DNA from: Tepidiforma flava
Lineage (GTDB): Bacteria > Chloroflexota > Dehalococcoidia > Tepidiformales > Tepidiformaceae
Assembly: GCF_027594505.1 (NCBI RefSeq)
Contig: NZ_CP115149.1
Span: forward strand, 248,001 to 312,000
Direction of reading: 5' to 3'
DNA: 64,000 bases
Part shown: positions 25,485 to 36,233 of the stretch, piece by piece
How positions within the stretch are numbered: the stretch's first letter is position 1
How the letters are laid out: each line of letters opens with the position of its first letter
Made by a program: the position numbers and the translations under genes
The notes under the pieces: generated by a model
What the model saw: the letters and a program-made list of their open reading frames with translations, nothing else
What the model was told of the DNA's origin: nothing
Databases searched by the model: none

Positions 25485-26041
25485 TTTCGACGGGTGAGCT
25501 GAAGAAGGGCGCGACCATCGAGCTCGACGGGAAGCTGTACTCGATCCTGGACTACGCGCACATCAAGATGGGGCGCGGTTCAGCGCAGGTGCGCATCAAG
25601 TTCCGCGACGTGCGGAGCGGCGCGATCATCGAGCAGACGTTCCAGGCCGGTACGAAGTTCCAGCGGGCGCGCGTCGAGCGGCGCGAGATGCAGTACCTGT
25701 ACAACGACGGCGAGTTCTACTACTTCATGAACACCGAGACCTTCGAGCAGATCCCGGTGAGCGCGGACAAGGTGGGAGATGCGGCGAAGTACCTGAAGGA
25801 GAACGACACCTGCGAGGTGGTGCTCTACGGCGACGAGGTGATCGGGGTGGAGCTGCCGATCACCGTCGAACTGGTGGTCACGGATACGGAGCCCGGCTTC
25901 AAGGGCGACACGGCGACGGGCGGCACGAAGCCGGCGACGCTGGAGACGGGGCTCGTGGTGCAGGTGCCGCTCTTCGTCGAGCCGGGGACGAAGATCCGGG
26001 TGAACACCGAAACGGGCCAGTACATCGAGCGCGTGCAGTAG
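25481..26041 (+). CDS. efp: elongation factor P
   Basis: Rescues ribosomes stalled at polyproline. The protein is 186 aa and intact in one frame. The KOW-like N-terminal domain is followed by two OB domains, with the signature region GFKGDTATGGTKPATLETG near residues 147-165. The loop that reaches the peptidyl-transferase centre reads KMGRGSA, with Arg at position 32 where many bacteria have a modified Lys (PGKG). Its start overlaps the peptidase stop. Confidence 0.97.
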   Translation: MISTGELKKGATIELDGKLYSILDYAHIKMGRGSAQVRIKFRDVRSGAIIEQTFQAGTKFQRARVERREMQYLYNDGEFYYFMNTETFEQIPVSADKVGDAAKYLKENDTCEVVLYGDEVIGVELPITVELVVTDTEPGFKGDTATGGTKPATLETGLVVQVPLFVEPGTKIRVNTETGQYIERVQ

Positions 26042-26079
26042 ACGGCGAGCGGCGTCTCGCCAGCGGGACATCGAAGCCG

Positions 26080-26085
26080 TAGCCT
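26080..26085 (+). promoter_or_regulatory. -10 box close to xseA start
   Basis: TAGCCT lies 9 nt before the xseA ATG (26095) in the short efp-xseA gap. There is no clear Shine-Dalgarno, which is consistent with a nearly leaderless transcript. Confidence 0.35.
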
Positions 26086-26094
26086 AACCCGGCA

Positions 26095-27284
26095 ATGGCT
26101 GTGAACGACCACGTCCTCCCCGTGTCCGCGCTCGTTTCGTTTCTCCGGGAGTACACGGAGGCGAACGAGTTCCTCTCCGACGTATGGGTGACGGGCGAGG
26201 TTTCGAACTCGTCGCGGAGCACGGCGGGGCACCGGTATTTCACCCTGCGGGATGCGAAGGCCGCGATCCGGTGCGTCATGTGGCGCGACCGGATGCCCCC
26301 GGACTTCGTCCTGAAGGACGGCGAGCGGGTCATCGTGCACGGGCGCATCTCGGTGTATCTCCAGCGCGGCGAGCTGGAGCTGGTCTGCGATTTCGCGCGG
26401 CCGGAGGGGGTGGGGGTGCTGGCGGCGAAGCTGGAGGAGCTGCGGCTTCGGCTCGAGGCGGAGGGGCTGTTCGACCCGGCGCGGAAGCGGCCGCTGCCGC
26501 GGTTCCCGCTGCGCATCGGGCTGGTGACCTCGCCCGGGGGCGCGGCGCTCCACGACGTGCAGTTCGTGCTCCGAAAGCGGTGGCCGGTGGCGACGCTCGT
26601 GTTCGCGCCCGCGCAGGTGCAGGGGAGCAGGCGCCGGGGCAGGTGGTCGCCGCGCTGCGACGGCTGGCGCAGGAGCCGGACCTCGACCTGATTCTCGTGA
26701 CCCGGGGCGGCGGGGCGGCCGAGGACCTGCACGCGTTCAACGACGAGCGGGTCGCGCGGGCGATTTACGCTTCGCCGCACCCGGTGGTGACGGGCGTGGG
26801 GCACGAGACGGACGTGACGATCGCGGACCTCGTGGCGGATCTGCGGGCGGCGACGCCGAGCGCCGCGGCTGAGCGCGCGACGCCGGACATCGCTGCCGTC
26901 GAGCGGAGCCTCGGCATGCTGGACCGGGCGATGGCGTCGTCGGTGCGGCACGTGATTGCGGGGCTGGCAGCGGATACGGAAGCCGCGGCAGGCCGGCTCC
27001 GGCGCGGCGCGCCCGGGTGGCCGAACTCCGGGCCGCGGTGGCGGAGCTGGCGCGGGACATGGAGGAGGCCGCGGAGGGCCGGGCCGCCCGCGAGCGCGCG
27101 GCTCGAAACGCTGGCTGCGCGGTTCGCGGCGCTGGACCCGATGGCGACGCTGCGGCGGGGATTCGCCATCGTGCAGCGGGAAGGCGGCCGCCAGCCGGTG
27201 ATTTCGAGCGTCCGCGGCGTGAAGGCCGGCGACCGGCTGCGGGTCGCGGTATCGGACGGGGCATTCTGGACGGAGGTGCGCTGA
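26095..27284 (+). CDS. xseA: exodeoxyribonuclease VII large subunit (frameshifted)
   Basis: Catalytic subunit of ExoVII, a single-strand nuclease. The product is about 396 aa. The N-terminal OB-fold ([27 protein letters not shown]) precedes the catalytic domain, with [45 protein letters not shown] and [12 protein letters not shown]. The C-terminal segment has [15 protein letters not shown]. Frames change near 26630, 27010 and 27100. Its stop overlaps xseB as TGATG. Confidence 0.93.
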
Positions 27285-27549
27285 TGCCGAGCGAGGCGAG
27301 CGAACGGTTCGAAGCGCTGTACGCGCAGCTGGAAGAGCACGCGCGGCGGCTGGAGCAGGGGAACCTGCCGCTCGAGGAGTCGCTGAAGCTGTACGAGGAA
27401 GGCGCCGCGCTGGTCGACCGGCTGCGGGCGATCCTCGAGGGGCGGAATTGAAGCTGCAAACCATCCAGCAGCGGCTGGAGCGGGAGACGACGGACCTGCA
27501 GGAGCTGGAAGCGGAGTACGACGAGGCGGAGTTCGATGCCGGGGAGTGA
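27284..27549 (+). CDS. xseB: exodeoxyribonuclease VII small subunit (frameshifted)
   Basis: Small helical subunit of ExoVII. The first 55 codons (FEALYAQLEEHARRLEQGNL, LEESLKLYEEGAALV) end at a TGA at 27449. Restoring one G in the GGGG run near 27443 continues the helix as AELKLQTIQQRLERET to TGA 27547-27549. This gives about 88 aa, close to the usual size. The extended form overlaps the next gene by 14 nt. Confidence 0.85.
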
Positions 27550-28350
27550 CCGGCTGCGCATCGCATGGCTGACCACGGGCCGCGGGCCGGGCTCCTTCGG
27601 GGCGCTGGACTACCTGTTCGGCGCCATCGACCGGGGGCTGCCGGTAGAGGTGGCGGTGGTCTTCGTCAACCGGGAGCGGGGCGAGGCGGAGCCGACGGAC
27701 CGGCTCATCGCGATGGCGGAGGGCCGCGGGGCGCCCGTCGAGCTGCTCTCGTCGGTAGCGTTCCGGAAGGCGCGGGGCGGGAAGGTCGGCCGGCCGGGGA
27801 GCCGCTGCAGCCGTGGCGGTACGAGTTCGATGCAGAGGTCGCGAGGCGGCTGGGGCGGTACGGGTTCGACCTCGGCGTGATGTTCGGCTACATGCTGATC
27901 GCGACGGAGGCGCTGTACGGGCGGTACACGTTCCTGAACGACCACCCGGCGCTGCCGGATGGGCCGGTGGGCACCTACCAGGAAGTCATCGCCGAGTTGA
28001 TTCGCGCCGGCGCGCGGGAATCAGGGTGCATGATGAACGTGGTGACGGGCGACGTCGACCGGGGCCCGGCGGTCAGCTTCTGCCGGTACGGCATCCGGGA
28101 CGCGGCGAACGAGGCGCTCTGGGCCGCGCTGCCGCCGGCAGAGGCCGCGGCGATGCACCTCGACGCGATCATGGCAACGCCGCTGTACGCCGACATCCGG
28201 GCGCGGGGAGTCGCGCGGGAGCGGCCGTTCCTCGTCGAGACGCTGCGGGCCGTGGCCGAAGGACGGCTGGCGGTGCCGCCGCCTGCGCCGCTGGACCTGA
28301 CGGAGGCAGTGGAAGCGGCGCTCGCAGCAGCCGGGCCGGCCGTATACTGA
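27536..28350 (+). CDS. formyltransferase-fold protein, PurN-like (frameshifted)
   Basis: Protein of about 271 aa with the GART-type formyltransferase fold. N-terminal IAWLTTGRGPGSFGALDYL is followed by FLNDHPALPDGPVGTYQEV and GDVDRGPAVSF. These match the Asn-x-His-Pro and Asp catalytic positions of N10-formyltetrahydrofolate-dependent formyltransferases. The N-terminal loop differs from classical PurN (SGxGSNLQ) and the C-terminus is longer, so the substrate may not be GAR. One frame change is near 27790. Confidence 0.75.
28343..28348 (+). promoter_or_regulatory. -10 box close to zinc-ribbon gene start
   Basis: A near-consensus TATACT ends 7 nt before the ATG at 28356 and overlaps the end of the upstream coding region. 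No Shine-Dalgarno is present, so the mRNA is probably leaderless. Confidence 0.5.
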
Positions 28351-28355
28351 GCGCC

Positions 28356-28787
28356 ATGACGCTGCCGCTGCCTGCCTGCCCTGACTGCACCGCCGCCTAC
28401 GAACCAACCGACAACTACTGCCGCCAGTGCGGGATGTACCTCGCTGCGCTGCGGGAAGTCGCGGTGGCGCCTGCTGCGCCGCGGACGCCTCAGCGGTATG
28501 AGCGGGAGCGGGCCGCACTGCCGGCGCCGGTCAAGAAGGCGGTAACGGCGGTCGCGATTGGGACGGCGCTGCAGGTGGGGATGAGCCTGACCGGGAAGTA
28601 CCTCGCGCGGCAGGCGGCGAAGGGCGCGGTGAGCGCCGTCCGGCCGAAGGCGAAGCGGCCGCGCCCGGGCGCGCGCCAGCAGGCGGCGAACGAGGCCGCG
28701 CCGGCGGCCATCGATGACCCGTACGCCGACGCTGCGGCGGTCAGCGAGACGGTCGTCATCCGGCGGGTGTGGATTCGGCGGCCGTAG
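28356..28787 (+). CDS. zinc-ribbon protein with basic linker
   Basis: A 143-aa protein, intact in one frame. A zinc ribbon near residues 8-25 has CPDC and CRQC separated by 11 residues. A hydrophobic helix follows near residues 60-80 (KKAVTAVAIGTALQVGMSLT), with a Lys/Arg/Pro-rich stretch and an unusual tail VVIRRVWIRRP. I do not recognise the family. The helix might be a membrane segment, leaving the ribbon on one side. Confidence 0.75.
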   Translation: MTLPLPACPDCTAAYEPTDNYCRQCGMYLAALREVAVAPAAPRTPQRYERERAALPAPVKKAVTAVAIGTALQVGMSLTGKYLARQAAKGAVSAVRPKAKRPRPGARQQAANEAAPAAIDDPYADAAAVSETVVIRRVWIRRP

Positions 28788-28793
28788 CGGGAG

Positions 28794-30165
28794 TCAGGCG
28801 AGGAGCGCGCGGAGCTGCGCGGCGGCCTCACGGACGCGGCGCGGCGCGGTGCCGCCGGGGATGTCGCGCGCGGCGAGGGCGGACTCGACCGTGATGTCGA
28901 GGACGTCGGGCTCGAAGAGCTCGCTGGCCGCGCGGTACACGTCGAAGGGGAGTTCGTTGAGTTCGCAGCGGCGCGACTCCGCTTCGCGGACGAGCCCGCC
29001 GACGACGGCGTGGGCCTGCCGGAAGGGCATGCCCTTCTTCACGAGGTAATCGGCGATATCGGTGGCGAGGGCGTAGCCCGGCCGGCGGCCTCGCGCATGC
29101 GGGGCAGGTCGAAGTCGAGAGCCGGGAGCATCGCGGCGAAGATTTGGAGGGTCGGGATGAGCGTGCGGCCGGCCGCGAGGTAGTAGCTCTTGTCTTCCTG
29201 GAGGTCGCGGTCGTAGGCGAGCGGAAGCCCCTTCAGGGTGACGAGGATGCCGGTGAGCTCGGCGACGAGGCGGCCGGCGCGGCCGCGGGCGAGTTCGGCG
29301 ACGTCGGCGTTCTTTTTCTGCGGCATGATGCTCGAGCCGGTCGCGAAGGCATCCGGCAGGCGGACGAACCCGTATTCCGTGCTGGCCCAGAGGATGATCT
29401 CCTCGGCGAGGCGCGAGATGTGCACCTGCGTCATGGCGGCGGCGAAGCAGAACTCGGCGACGAAGTCGCGGTCGGACGTGGCGTCGATGGAGTTGCGGGA
29501 GACGGCCTCGAAGCCGAGCTCGCGGGCGACCATTTCGCGGTCGAGCGGATAGGGCGAGCCGGCGAGCGCGCCGGAGCCGAGCGGCATGACGTTGGTGCGG
29601 CGGCGGCAGTCGCGGAAGCGGTCGCGGTCGCGGAAGAGCATCTCGCCGTAGGCGAGGAGGTGGTGGCCGAGGGTGATGGGCTGGGCGCGCTGGACGTGGG
29701 TGTAGCCGGGCATCGGGTCGGCGGCGTGCCGCTCGGCGAGGTCGCAGATGACGGCGATGAGGTCGCGGAGCGCGTCGGCGGCGTCATCGCAGAGGGCGCG
29801 GACGGCCATGCGGTTGACGAGGGCGACCTGGTCGTTGCGGGAGCGGGCGGTGTGCAGGCGGCCGGCCGGCTCGCCGATGCGCTCGCGGAGGAGGGCTTCG
29901 ATGTGGGTGTGGATGTCTTCGAGCTCGGGCCGCCAGGTGACTTCGCCGCGGCGGAACTGCTCGCGGACGGCTTCGAGGCCGGCGATGATCGCATCGGCGT
30001 CGGCGGCGGGGATGATGCCCTGGCGGCCGAGCATGCGCGCGTGGGCGATCGAGCCGGCGATGTCGAACTCCCAGAGGTCGCGGTCCATGCCGGCGGTGTA
30101 TTCGAGGGTGAGGTCGGCGACGGCGCCTTCGAAGCGGCCGCCCCGGTGCGGCCGTCAGCGGACAC
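28794..30165 (-). CDS. argH: argininosuccinate lyase (frameshifted)
   Basis: Cleaves argininosuccinate to arginine and fumarate. The product is about 457 aa. Visible segments are HTARSRNDQVAL, MPGYTHVQRAQPITLGHHLL, the fumarase/ASL signature GSSIMPQKKN, and the C-terminal KKGMPFRQAHAVVG. The start is placed at GTG 30165, 11 nt inside the end of the HAD gene. Frame changes are near 30143 and 29080. No other arginine gene is in the window. Confidence 0.94.
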
Positions 30166-30903
30166 GTGCAGCCTCCGCGAGGAGCGACCAGTCGAGCAGC
30201 TCGCTGACGCGGTCGAAGGTGAAGTCCGGCACGACGCCGTCGGCATCGGGGCGGGAGCGCTTCCAGGCCGCCGGCATGCCGAGCCGCTGGGCGCCGGCGA
30301 TGTCTTCGGCGAGGGAGTTGCCGACCATGGCCGCTTCGGCAGGTGCGAGGCCGAGGGCGTCGAGCGCGGCTTCGAAGAGGCGCGGATGGGGCTTGAGGTA
30401 GCCAACTTCGACCGAGACGGCAATGACGTCCCAGTCGATATCGAGGCCGGCTTCGCGGAGGTCGGCGCGGAAGCGCTCGCCGCCGAAGGCGCGGTTGGTG
30501 ACGATGCCGAGACGGAACCCGCGGGCGCGGAGCGCTTCGAGGGTGGGGCGGGCATCGGGGTAGGCGGCCTTTCCGCCCTCGGCGCCGGAGACGTAAATCG
30601 CCTCGAGGAAGGCGGCGGCGAGGCCGCGGTCGAGGCGGACGCCGAGGGCAGCGGCGGCCTCGGCGGCGACGGCGGCGTAGTCGGGCTCGGCGAGGTCGCC
30701 GGCGCGGGCGGCGCGCATGGCGCCGTCCATCGCATCCCAGCAGGCGCGGGCGAGGGCGGCGGGGTCGACGCTTTCTACGCCGTTGGCGGCGAGGAAGGCG
30801 GCGGCACGCTCGGCGGCGCGCCGGCGGAATTCCGCCGGGGCGGCGCTTCGGCGGCGTGCCAGAGGGTATCGCCGACATCGAAGAGGACCGCGCGGACGGG
30901 CAT
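30155..30903 (-). CDS. HAD family hydrolase (frameshifted)
   Basis: Haloacid dehalogenase-like phosphohydrolase of about 249 aa. Motif I near residue 9 is FDVGDTLW: the nucleophile Asp is present, but the position two residues on, usually the acid/base Asp, is Gly. Motif II is IVTNRAFG, motif III Lys is in YLKPHPRLFEAAL, and motif IV is MVGNSLAEDIAGA. The frame changes near 30835. It overlaps argH. The substrate is unknown. Confidence 0.83.
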
Positions 30904-31017
30904 AGCTCGGGGTGACCTCGCGGCGGCGGAAGCCGTGACCACGATGATCGCAGAGGATGGGGCAACGGGACACCGGGCAGTTCTTCAGCCGTTTACCGGC
31001 GTACGGGAGGGCGCGCT

Positions 31018-31023
31018 TAGAAT
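31018..31023 (+). promoter_or_regulatory. -10 box close to glgP start
   Basis: TAGAAT ends 5 nt before the ATG at 31029, in the 125-nt divergent gap between the HAD gene and glgP. Transcription would start at or inside the first codon. An alternative ATG at 31022 overlaps the box. Confidence 0.45.
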
Positions 31024-31028
31024 GGGGG

Positions 31029-33576
31029 ATGCGAATTCGGGCTGCGCGGACGTTCATCGTCGAACCGAACCTCCCGGGCCGCTGGAGCCCTGCGGAAGCT
31101 CTCGCGGAACCTGTACTGGACGTGGAACACGGATGCGGCGGCGCTCTTCGAGCGGATCGACCGGGATTTGTGGCGCGAGACGGACCACAATCCGGTGCGG
31201 CTGCTGCAGCTGGTGCGGCCGGAGCGGCTGCACGAGCTGGCGGAGGACGAGGGCTTCCTCGAACACCAGCGGCGGGTGGCCGCGGCGCTCGAGGCGTACC
31301 TCGGGCGGCCGCCGCTGCTGGAGGTGGAAGGGCTCGAGCCAGGGATGTGATCGCCTACTTCTCGCTCGAGTTCGCGCTGGCGGAGTGCCTGCCGAACTAC
31401 TCGGGCGGGCTGGGCGTGCTCGCGGGCGACCACCTGAAGTCGGCGAGCGACCTCGGCCTGCCGCTGGTGGGCGTGGGGCTGTTCTACCACCAGGGTACTT
31501 CCGGCAGGAGATTTCGCCCGACGGCTGGCAGCAGGAAGTCTACCTCGACCTCGACCCGGCGGCGCTGCCGATGGCGCACGTGGTGGATGGGAACGGGCGG
31601 CCGGTAGAGGTCGCGGTGCCGTTCGACGGGCGGGATGTATGGGCGCAGGCGTGGCGGATCGACGTCGGCAAGACGCCGCTCTACGTGCTGACGACGAACA
31701 TCGAGCGGAATCCGCCGGCGGACCGTGAGATTACGGCCCGGCTGTACGGCGGCGACAACGAGATGCGCATCCAGCAGGAGATGGTGCTGGGCATCGGCGG
31801 CGTGCGGCTGCTGCAGGCGCTGGGCATCGAGCCGGCGGTTTGCCACATGAACGAAGGGCACTCGGCGCTGCTGGGCATCGAGCGGGTCCGGGCGGCGATG
31901 GAGCGGTTCGGGGCATCGTTCGCGGAGGCGCGGCTGCCAGTGACCGGCGCGACGGTGTTCACGACGCACACGGCGGTGGCCGCGGGCATCGACCTGTTTC
32001 CGCCGGACCTGCTGCGGCGGTATCTCGGGCACTACTGGGCGCGGCTGGGGCTGGATGACCGGGCGTTCCTCGACCTCGGCCGGACACGGCCGGGGACGAC
32101 GGCGAGCCGTTCTCCATGGCGGTGCTCGGACTGAACCTGAGCGGCTACCGGAACGGCGTGTCGCAGCTGCACCGCGGGGTCTCGCGGCGGCTCTGGGAAT
32201 CGGCGTGGCCGAATCTGCCCCACGACCTCATCCCGATCGACGCGATCACGAACGGCGTGCACCTGCCGACGTGGGTCTCGCACGAGATGGGCGAGCTGTT
32301 CGACCGGTACGTCGGGCCGGCGTGGCGGGACGACCCTGCGAGCGCGAACTGGGCCGCCGTCTACGACATCCCCGATGAGGAGCTGTGGCGGGTGCACGAG
32401 CGGCAGCGGCAGCAGCTGGTGCTGCGGGCGCGGCAGCAATACACGGAGGACATGCTGCGGCGGGGGCTGCCGGCGAACGAGCCGGGCGGCCCGCCGGTGC
32501 TGGACCCCGAGGTGCTGACGATCGGCTTTGCGCGGCGGTTCGCCGGGTACAAGCGGGCGACGCTGCTCTTCCGCGACCTCGAGCGGCTGGCGCGCATCCT
32601 GGACGACTTCGAGCGGCCGGTGCAGGTGCTGTTCGCGGGGAAGGCGCACCCGCGGGATGACGGGGCGAAGGCGCTCATCCGCGAGGTGGTGCAGGTGAGC
32701 CGGTCGCCGGAGTTCCGGGGGCGGCTGGTGCTGCTCGAGCGGTACGACGTGGAGCTGGGGCGGCTGCTGGTGGCGGGCTCGGACGCGTGGCTGAACACAC
32801 CGCTGCGGCCGCTGGAGGCGAGCGGCACGAGCGGCATGAAGGCGTGCGCCAACGGGGTGCTGCACCTGAGCGTGCTCGACGGCTGGTGGTGGGAGGCGTA
32901 CCGGCCGGGGACGGGCTGGGCGATCGGCCGGAACCGGGTCGACGACGACCCGGAGGCGCAGGACGCGTTCGACGCCGAATCGCTCTACGGGCTGCTGGAG
33001 GGTGAGGTGGCGCCGCTCTTCTACGAGCGGGACAGCCAGGGCATCCCGCGGGAGTGGGTGCGGCGGATGAAGGAGACGATCGTCACGTACGCGGCGCAGT
33101 TCAGCACGAGCCGGATGGTTTCGGACTACGCCCGGCGGGCGTACGGGCCGGCGGCGACGGCGTGGCACGAGCTCCGGGCCGAGAACCTCGGGCGGGCGCG
33201 CGAGCTCGCGGCGTGGCTGGAGCGCGTGCGCGCCGGCTGGGACGCGGTGAAGGTGTACGCCGTGGAGGATGACGGCAGCGAGCTCCGCCCGGCGGATGCG
33301 CCGGTGACGGTGCGCGTCCAGCTCTACCCGGGGCCGCTGCAGCCGGAGGACCTGCGCGTCGATATCGTGTACGGGCAGACGGATGCGCGGCGGGAGCTGC
33401 ACATCGAGGCCGAGGCGCCGCTGGCGTTCGCCGGGCAGCAGGAGGACCGGCTCTGCCGGTACGAGGGGAGCTTCCGGCCGGGCTCCGGCGGGCGCGTCGG
33501 CTTCGCCGTGCGGGTGATGCCGCAGCACCCCCACCTGCCCGGCGTCATCTGCACGGGGCTCGCCCACTGGGCCTAG
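31029..33576 (+). CDS. glgP: alpha-glucan phosphorylase, GT35 GlgP type (frameshifted)
   Basis: Phosphorolytic release of glucose-1-phosphate from glycogen-like alpha-glucan. The product is about 849 aa, the length of the DUF3417-containing GlgP subfamily. The N-terminal region has [16 protein letters not shown]. The core has [47 protein letters not shown] and [35 protein letters not shown] contains the pyridoxal-phosphate Lys. The C-terminal 130 residues form a beta domain ([18 protein letters not shown]). Frames change near 31075, 31345, 31493 and 32095. It leads the glgP-GH57-glgA group. Confidence 0.92.
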
Positions 33577-33588
33577 CGGAGGGACACG

Positions 33589-34824
33589 ATGACCTACTGG
33601 GCGCTGCTGCTGCACTTCTATCAGCCGCCGACGCAGACGCACGACGTGCTGGCGAAGGTGGCCGACGAGTCGTACCGGCCGCTCATCCGGGTGCTCCGGG
33701 CGCACGAGAACGCGCGGGTGGCGGTCAACCTGCAGGGCGTGCTGACGGACCTGCTGCAGGAGCACGGACTGGGCGACGTGGTTGCCGGCCTGCGCGAGCT
33801 GGCGGAGCTGGGGCGAGTGGAATTCGTGGGAAGCGGGAAGTACCACCCGATTTTGCCGCTCATCCCGGAGGCGGAGCGGAAGCGGCAGATTGCGGAGAAC
33901 GCGCGGACGAACCGGGCGGCGTTCGGGCGGGCGTGGAACCCGCGCGGGTTCTTCCCGCCGGAGATGTGCTACAGCCGCGACATCCTGGCTTCGGTGCACG
34001 CCAGCGGCCACGAATGGCTGATCGTGAGCGGCGTGGCGTGCCCGGTAGCGTGGCCGGTCGACGTCATCTGCCGGGTGCCGGTCAACGGGGCGCAAGCCCG
34101 CGTGCTGTTCCGGGATGACCTCCGGAGCAACCGGATTTCGTTCCGGGAGACGAACCCGGAGGCGTTCCTCGACGACCTGGCGAAGGTGGGGCAGGGCCGC
34201 GACGCCTACGTGGTCACGGCGATGGACGCAGAGACCTACGGCCACCACATCCGGGACTGGGAGCGGGAGTTCCTCGGGGCGACGCTGGACCTGCTGGCGG
34301 CCGAGGCGCAGGGGAAGGCGCCGCGGGTGCGGATGGTGCTGCCGAGCGAGCTGCTGGAGCTGTTCCCGGATGGGCCGGTGGTCGAGCCGCACGCGTCGAG
34401 CTGGAGCACGAGCCTCGACGACCTCGCGGCGCACAACCCGTTCCCGCTCTGGAAATCGCCGGGGAACCGGATTCACGAGCTGCAATGGGAGTACGTGGAC
34501 CACTGCCTCGACCTGGTGGCGGTGGCGCGGCGGTACGCGACGACACCGGAAGCGAAGGAGTTCGCGGCGGCGGCCTACGAGCGGCTGGGCCCGGCCCTCC
34601 ACAGCTGCCAGTTCTGGTGGGCGAGCCGCCGGCCGATGTGGAGCATCCCGATGATCTACCGGGGGTTCCTGCTGCTGAACCAGGTGGCGACGTACGCAGC
34701 GCATGCGATTGCCGTCGGCGACGCTTCGGAGCCGGTGAAGCGGGAGGCGCGGTGGCGGCTGGCGGCAGCGAATGAGGCGCGCGTGGAGCTGGAGCGTGAG
34801 CTGATCAGGAGCCGGGCGCCGTGA
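33589..34824 (+). CDS. glycoside hydrolase family 57 protein
   Basis: A 411-aa protein, intact in one frame. GH57 conserved regions are recognisable: LLHFYQPP at the N-terminus, PPEMCYS with the likely nucleophile Glu near residue 126, and AMDAETYGHH with the likely acid/base Asp near residue 210. The family contains 4-alpha-glucanotransferases, amylopullulanases and branching enzymes. The position 12 nt after glgP and a GTGA overlap with glgA point to trimming or remodelling of storage glucan. The exact activity cannot be decided. Confidence 0.87.
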   Translation: MTYWALLLHFYQPPTQTHDVLAKVADESYRPLIRVLRAHENARVAVNLQGVLTDLLQEHGLGDVVAGLRELAELGRVEFVGSGKYHPILPLIPEAERKRQIAENARTNRAAFGRAWNPRGFFPPEMCYSRDILASVHASGHEWLIVSGVACPVAWPVDVICRVPVNGAQARVLFRDDLRSNRISFRETNPEAFLDDLAKVGQGRDAYVVTAMDAETYGHHIRDWEREFLGATLDLLAAEAQGKAPRVRMVLPSELLELFPDGPVVEPHASSWSTSLDDLAAHNPFPLWKSPGNRIHELQWEYVDHCLDLVAVARRYATTPEAKEFAAAAYERLGPALHSCQFWWASRRPMWSIPMIYRGFLLLNQVATYAAHAIAVGDASEPVKREARWRLAAANEARVELERELIRSRAP

Positions 34825-36198
34825 AAATCCTGTTCGCCTCTGCGGAGGTCGACCCGTTTGCGAAGGTCGGGGGCCTCGCCGATGTGGCGGCCTCGCTGCC
34901 CCAGCGGCTGAAGGAGATCGGCCACGATGTGCGGGTCGTGACGCCGTGCCACGCCTCGGCGGCGGAGGCGCATGCGGCCGCGCGGGCGCACCGGCTGCTG
35001 CGGGTCGCGAGCCCGGGGAAACCGCGGGACGTCGACATCGCAACGGTCGACGGGGTCGGCGGGGTGCCGGTGGAGCTGGTCGGCGACCGGCACTACTTCT
35101 TCCGGGCGAACGTGTACGGGGAGCCGGATGACCTGCTGCGGTACCAGTTCTTCTGCCGGGCGATTATCGAGATGCTGCGGACCGACGAGTGGGTGCCGGA
35201 CATCCTGCACCTGAACGACTGGCACACGGCGCCGCTGGCGTTCGGGCTGCGGAACCAGGCGTGGTCGAACCCGCGGCTGCGGGGCGTCGCCAGCGTGTTC
35301 ACGATCCACAACCTGCGCTACCGGGGGCCGGACGAGCTGAACGACTTCCTCGCGCAGGCGATCTATTACAGCGACATCGTGACGACGGTGAGTCCGACGT
35401 ATGCGCGGGAGATTCTGACGCGGGAGTACGGGGAGGGGCTGGAGGCGCTCCTCGGGCTGCGGGGCGATGCGCTGATGGGCATCCTGAACGGGCTGAACTA
35501 CGACCTGTTCAACCCGCGGACGGACCCCCACGTGCGGCACCACTACGACCTCGCGACGGTGGAGCAGCGCTGGCCGAACCGGGACGCGCTGCGGGAGGAG
35601 CTGCGCCTGCCGAAGACGGACGGGCCGATCGCGGCGATGGTGACCCGGCTGACGGAGCAAAGGGGGTCGACCTGGCGATCCAGATCGTGCCGGAAATGGT
35701 GCTGGCGGGGGCCAGTTCATCGTGCTGGGAGACGGCGACCAGTGGCTGAAGGACGAGCTGAAGCGGCTGGAGCGGGAATACCCGGACCACGTCCGGCTGG
35801 CGCCGAGGTACGACCCGGGGCTGGCGCAGCGGATCTACGCGGGGTGCGACCTGTTCCTGATGCCGTCGCGGTACGAGCCGTGCGGACTCGGCCAGCTGAT
35901 CGCGATGCGGTACGGGGCCGTGCCGATCGGGCGGCGGACGGGGGACTCTCGGACACGATCCTCGGACCTCGATGAGCACCCCGAGACGGGCACGGGGTTC
36001 CTGTTCGACGAGTTCAGCCAGTTTTCGCTCGCCTCGGCCTACGAGCGGGCGGTGCGGGCGTTCCGGGAGCCGGAGACGTGGCTGCGGCTCCAGCGGAACG
36101 GGATGAGCCGGGATTATTCGTGGCGGGCCTCGGCGACCTACTACGTGGAGGCCTACACGAACGCGCTGCGGGCGCGGGGCATCGTGCCGCTGGAGTAG
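34821..36198 (+). CDS. glgA: glycogen synthase, GT5 (frameshifted)
   Basis: Extends alpha-1,4-glucan from an NDP-glucose donor. The product is about 459 aa. The N-terminal nucleotide-sugar loop is KVGGLADVAASLP. HLNDWHTAPLAF, FTIHNLRYRG, VSPTYAREILT and GILNGLNYDLFNP follow. The C-terminal SRYEPCGLGQLIAMRYG contains the retaining-enzyme Glu. The start GTG 34821 overlaps the GH57 stop. Frame changes are near 35660, 35715, 35940 and 35965, the last within the expected GLSDTI segment. No glgC or glgB is in the window; the GH57 protein could supply branching. Confidence 0.92.
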
Positions 36199-36217
36199 CG
36201 CGCGGAGCGGGCCGTGC

Positions 36218-36223
36218 TATGCT
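36218..36223 (+). promoter_or_regulatory. -10 box close to Gfo/Idh gene start
   Basis: TATGCT ends 10 nt before ATG 36234. It overlaps the alternative upstream ATG at 36219, which favours 36234 as the true start. Confidence 0.4.
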
Positions 36224-36233
36224 CGCGGCCGGG

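Noticed and set aside
27284-27451. XseB as a 55-aa protein ending at 27451
   Set aside because: Restoring one G continues the helix to 27549 and the normal XseB size; the short form would leave an unexplained coding-like gap.
32032-35043. A 1,003-codon open frame on the minus strand opposite glgP, GH57 and glgA
   Set aside because: It is antisense to three well-supported genes, has an Arg/Pro/His-rich composition typical of the complement of GC-rich codons, and contains no domain. The same applies to long minus-strand frames at 19936-22143 and 13543-15951 and to plus-strand ones at 6664-7872 and 29144-30900.
36219-36233. ATG 36219 as start of the Gfo/Idh oxidoreductase
   Set aside because: It overlaps a -10-like TATGCT and adds five residues before the Rossmann strand; ATG 36234 fits the leaderless pattern of other genes here. 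The choice is not certain.
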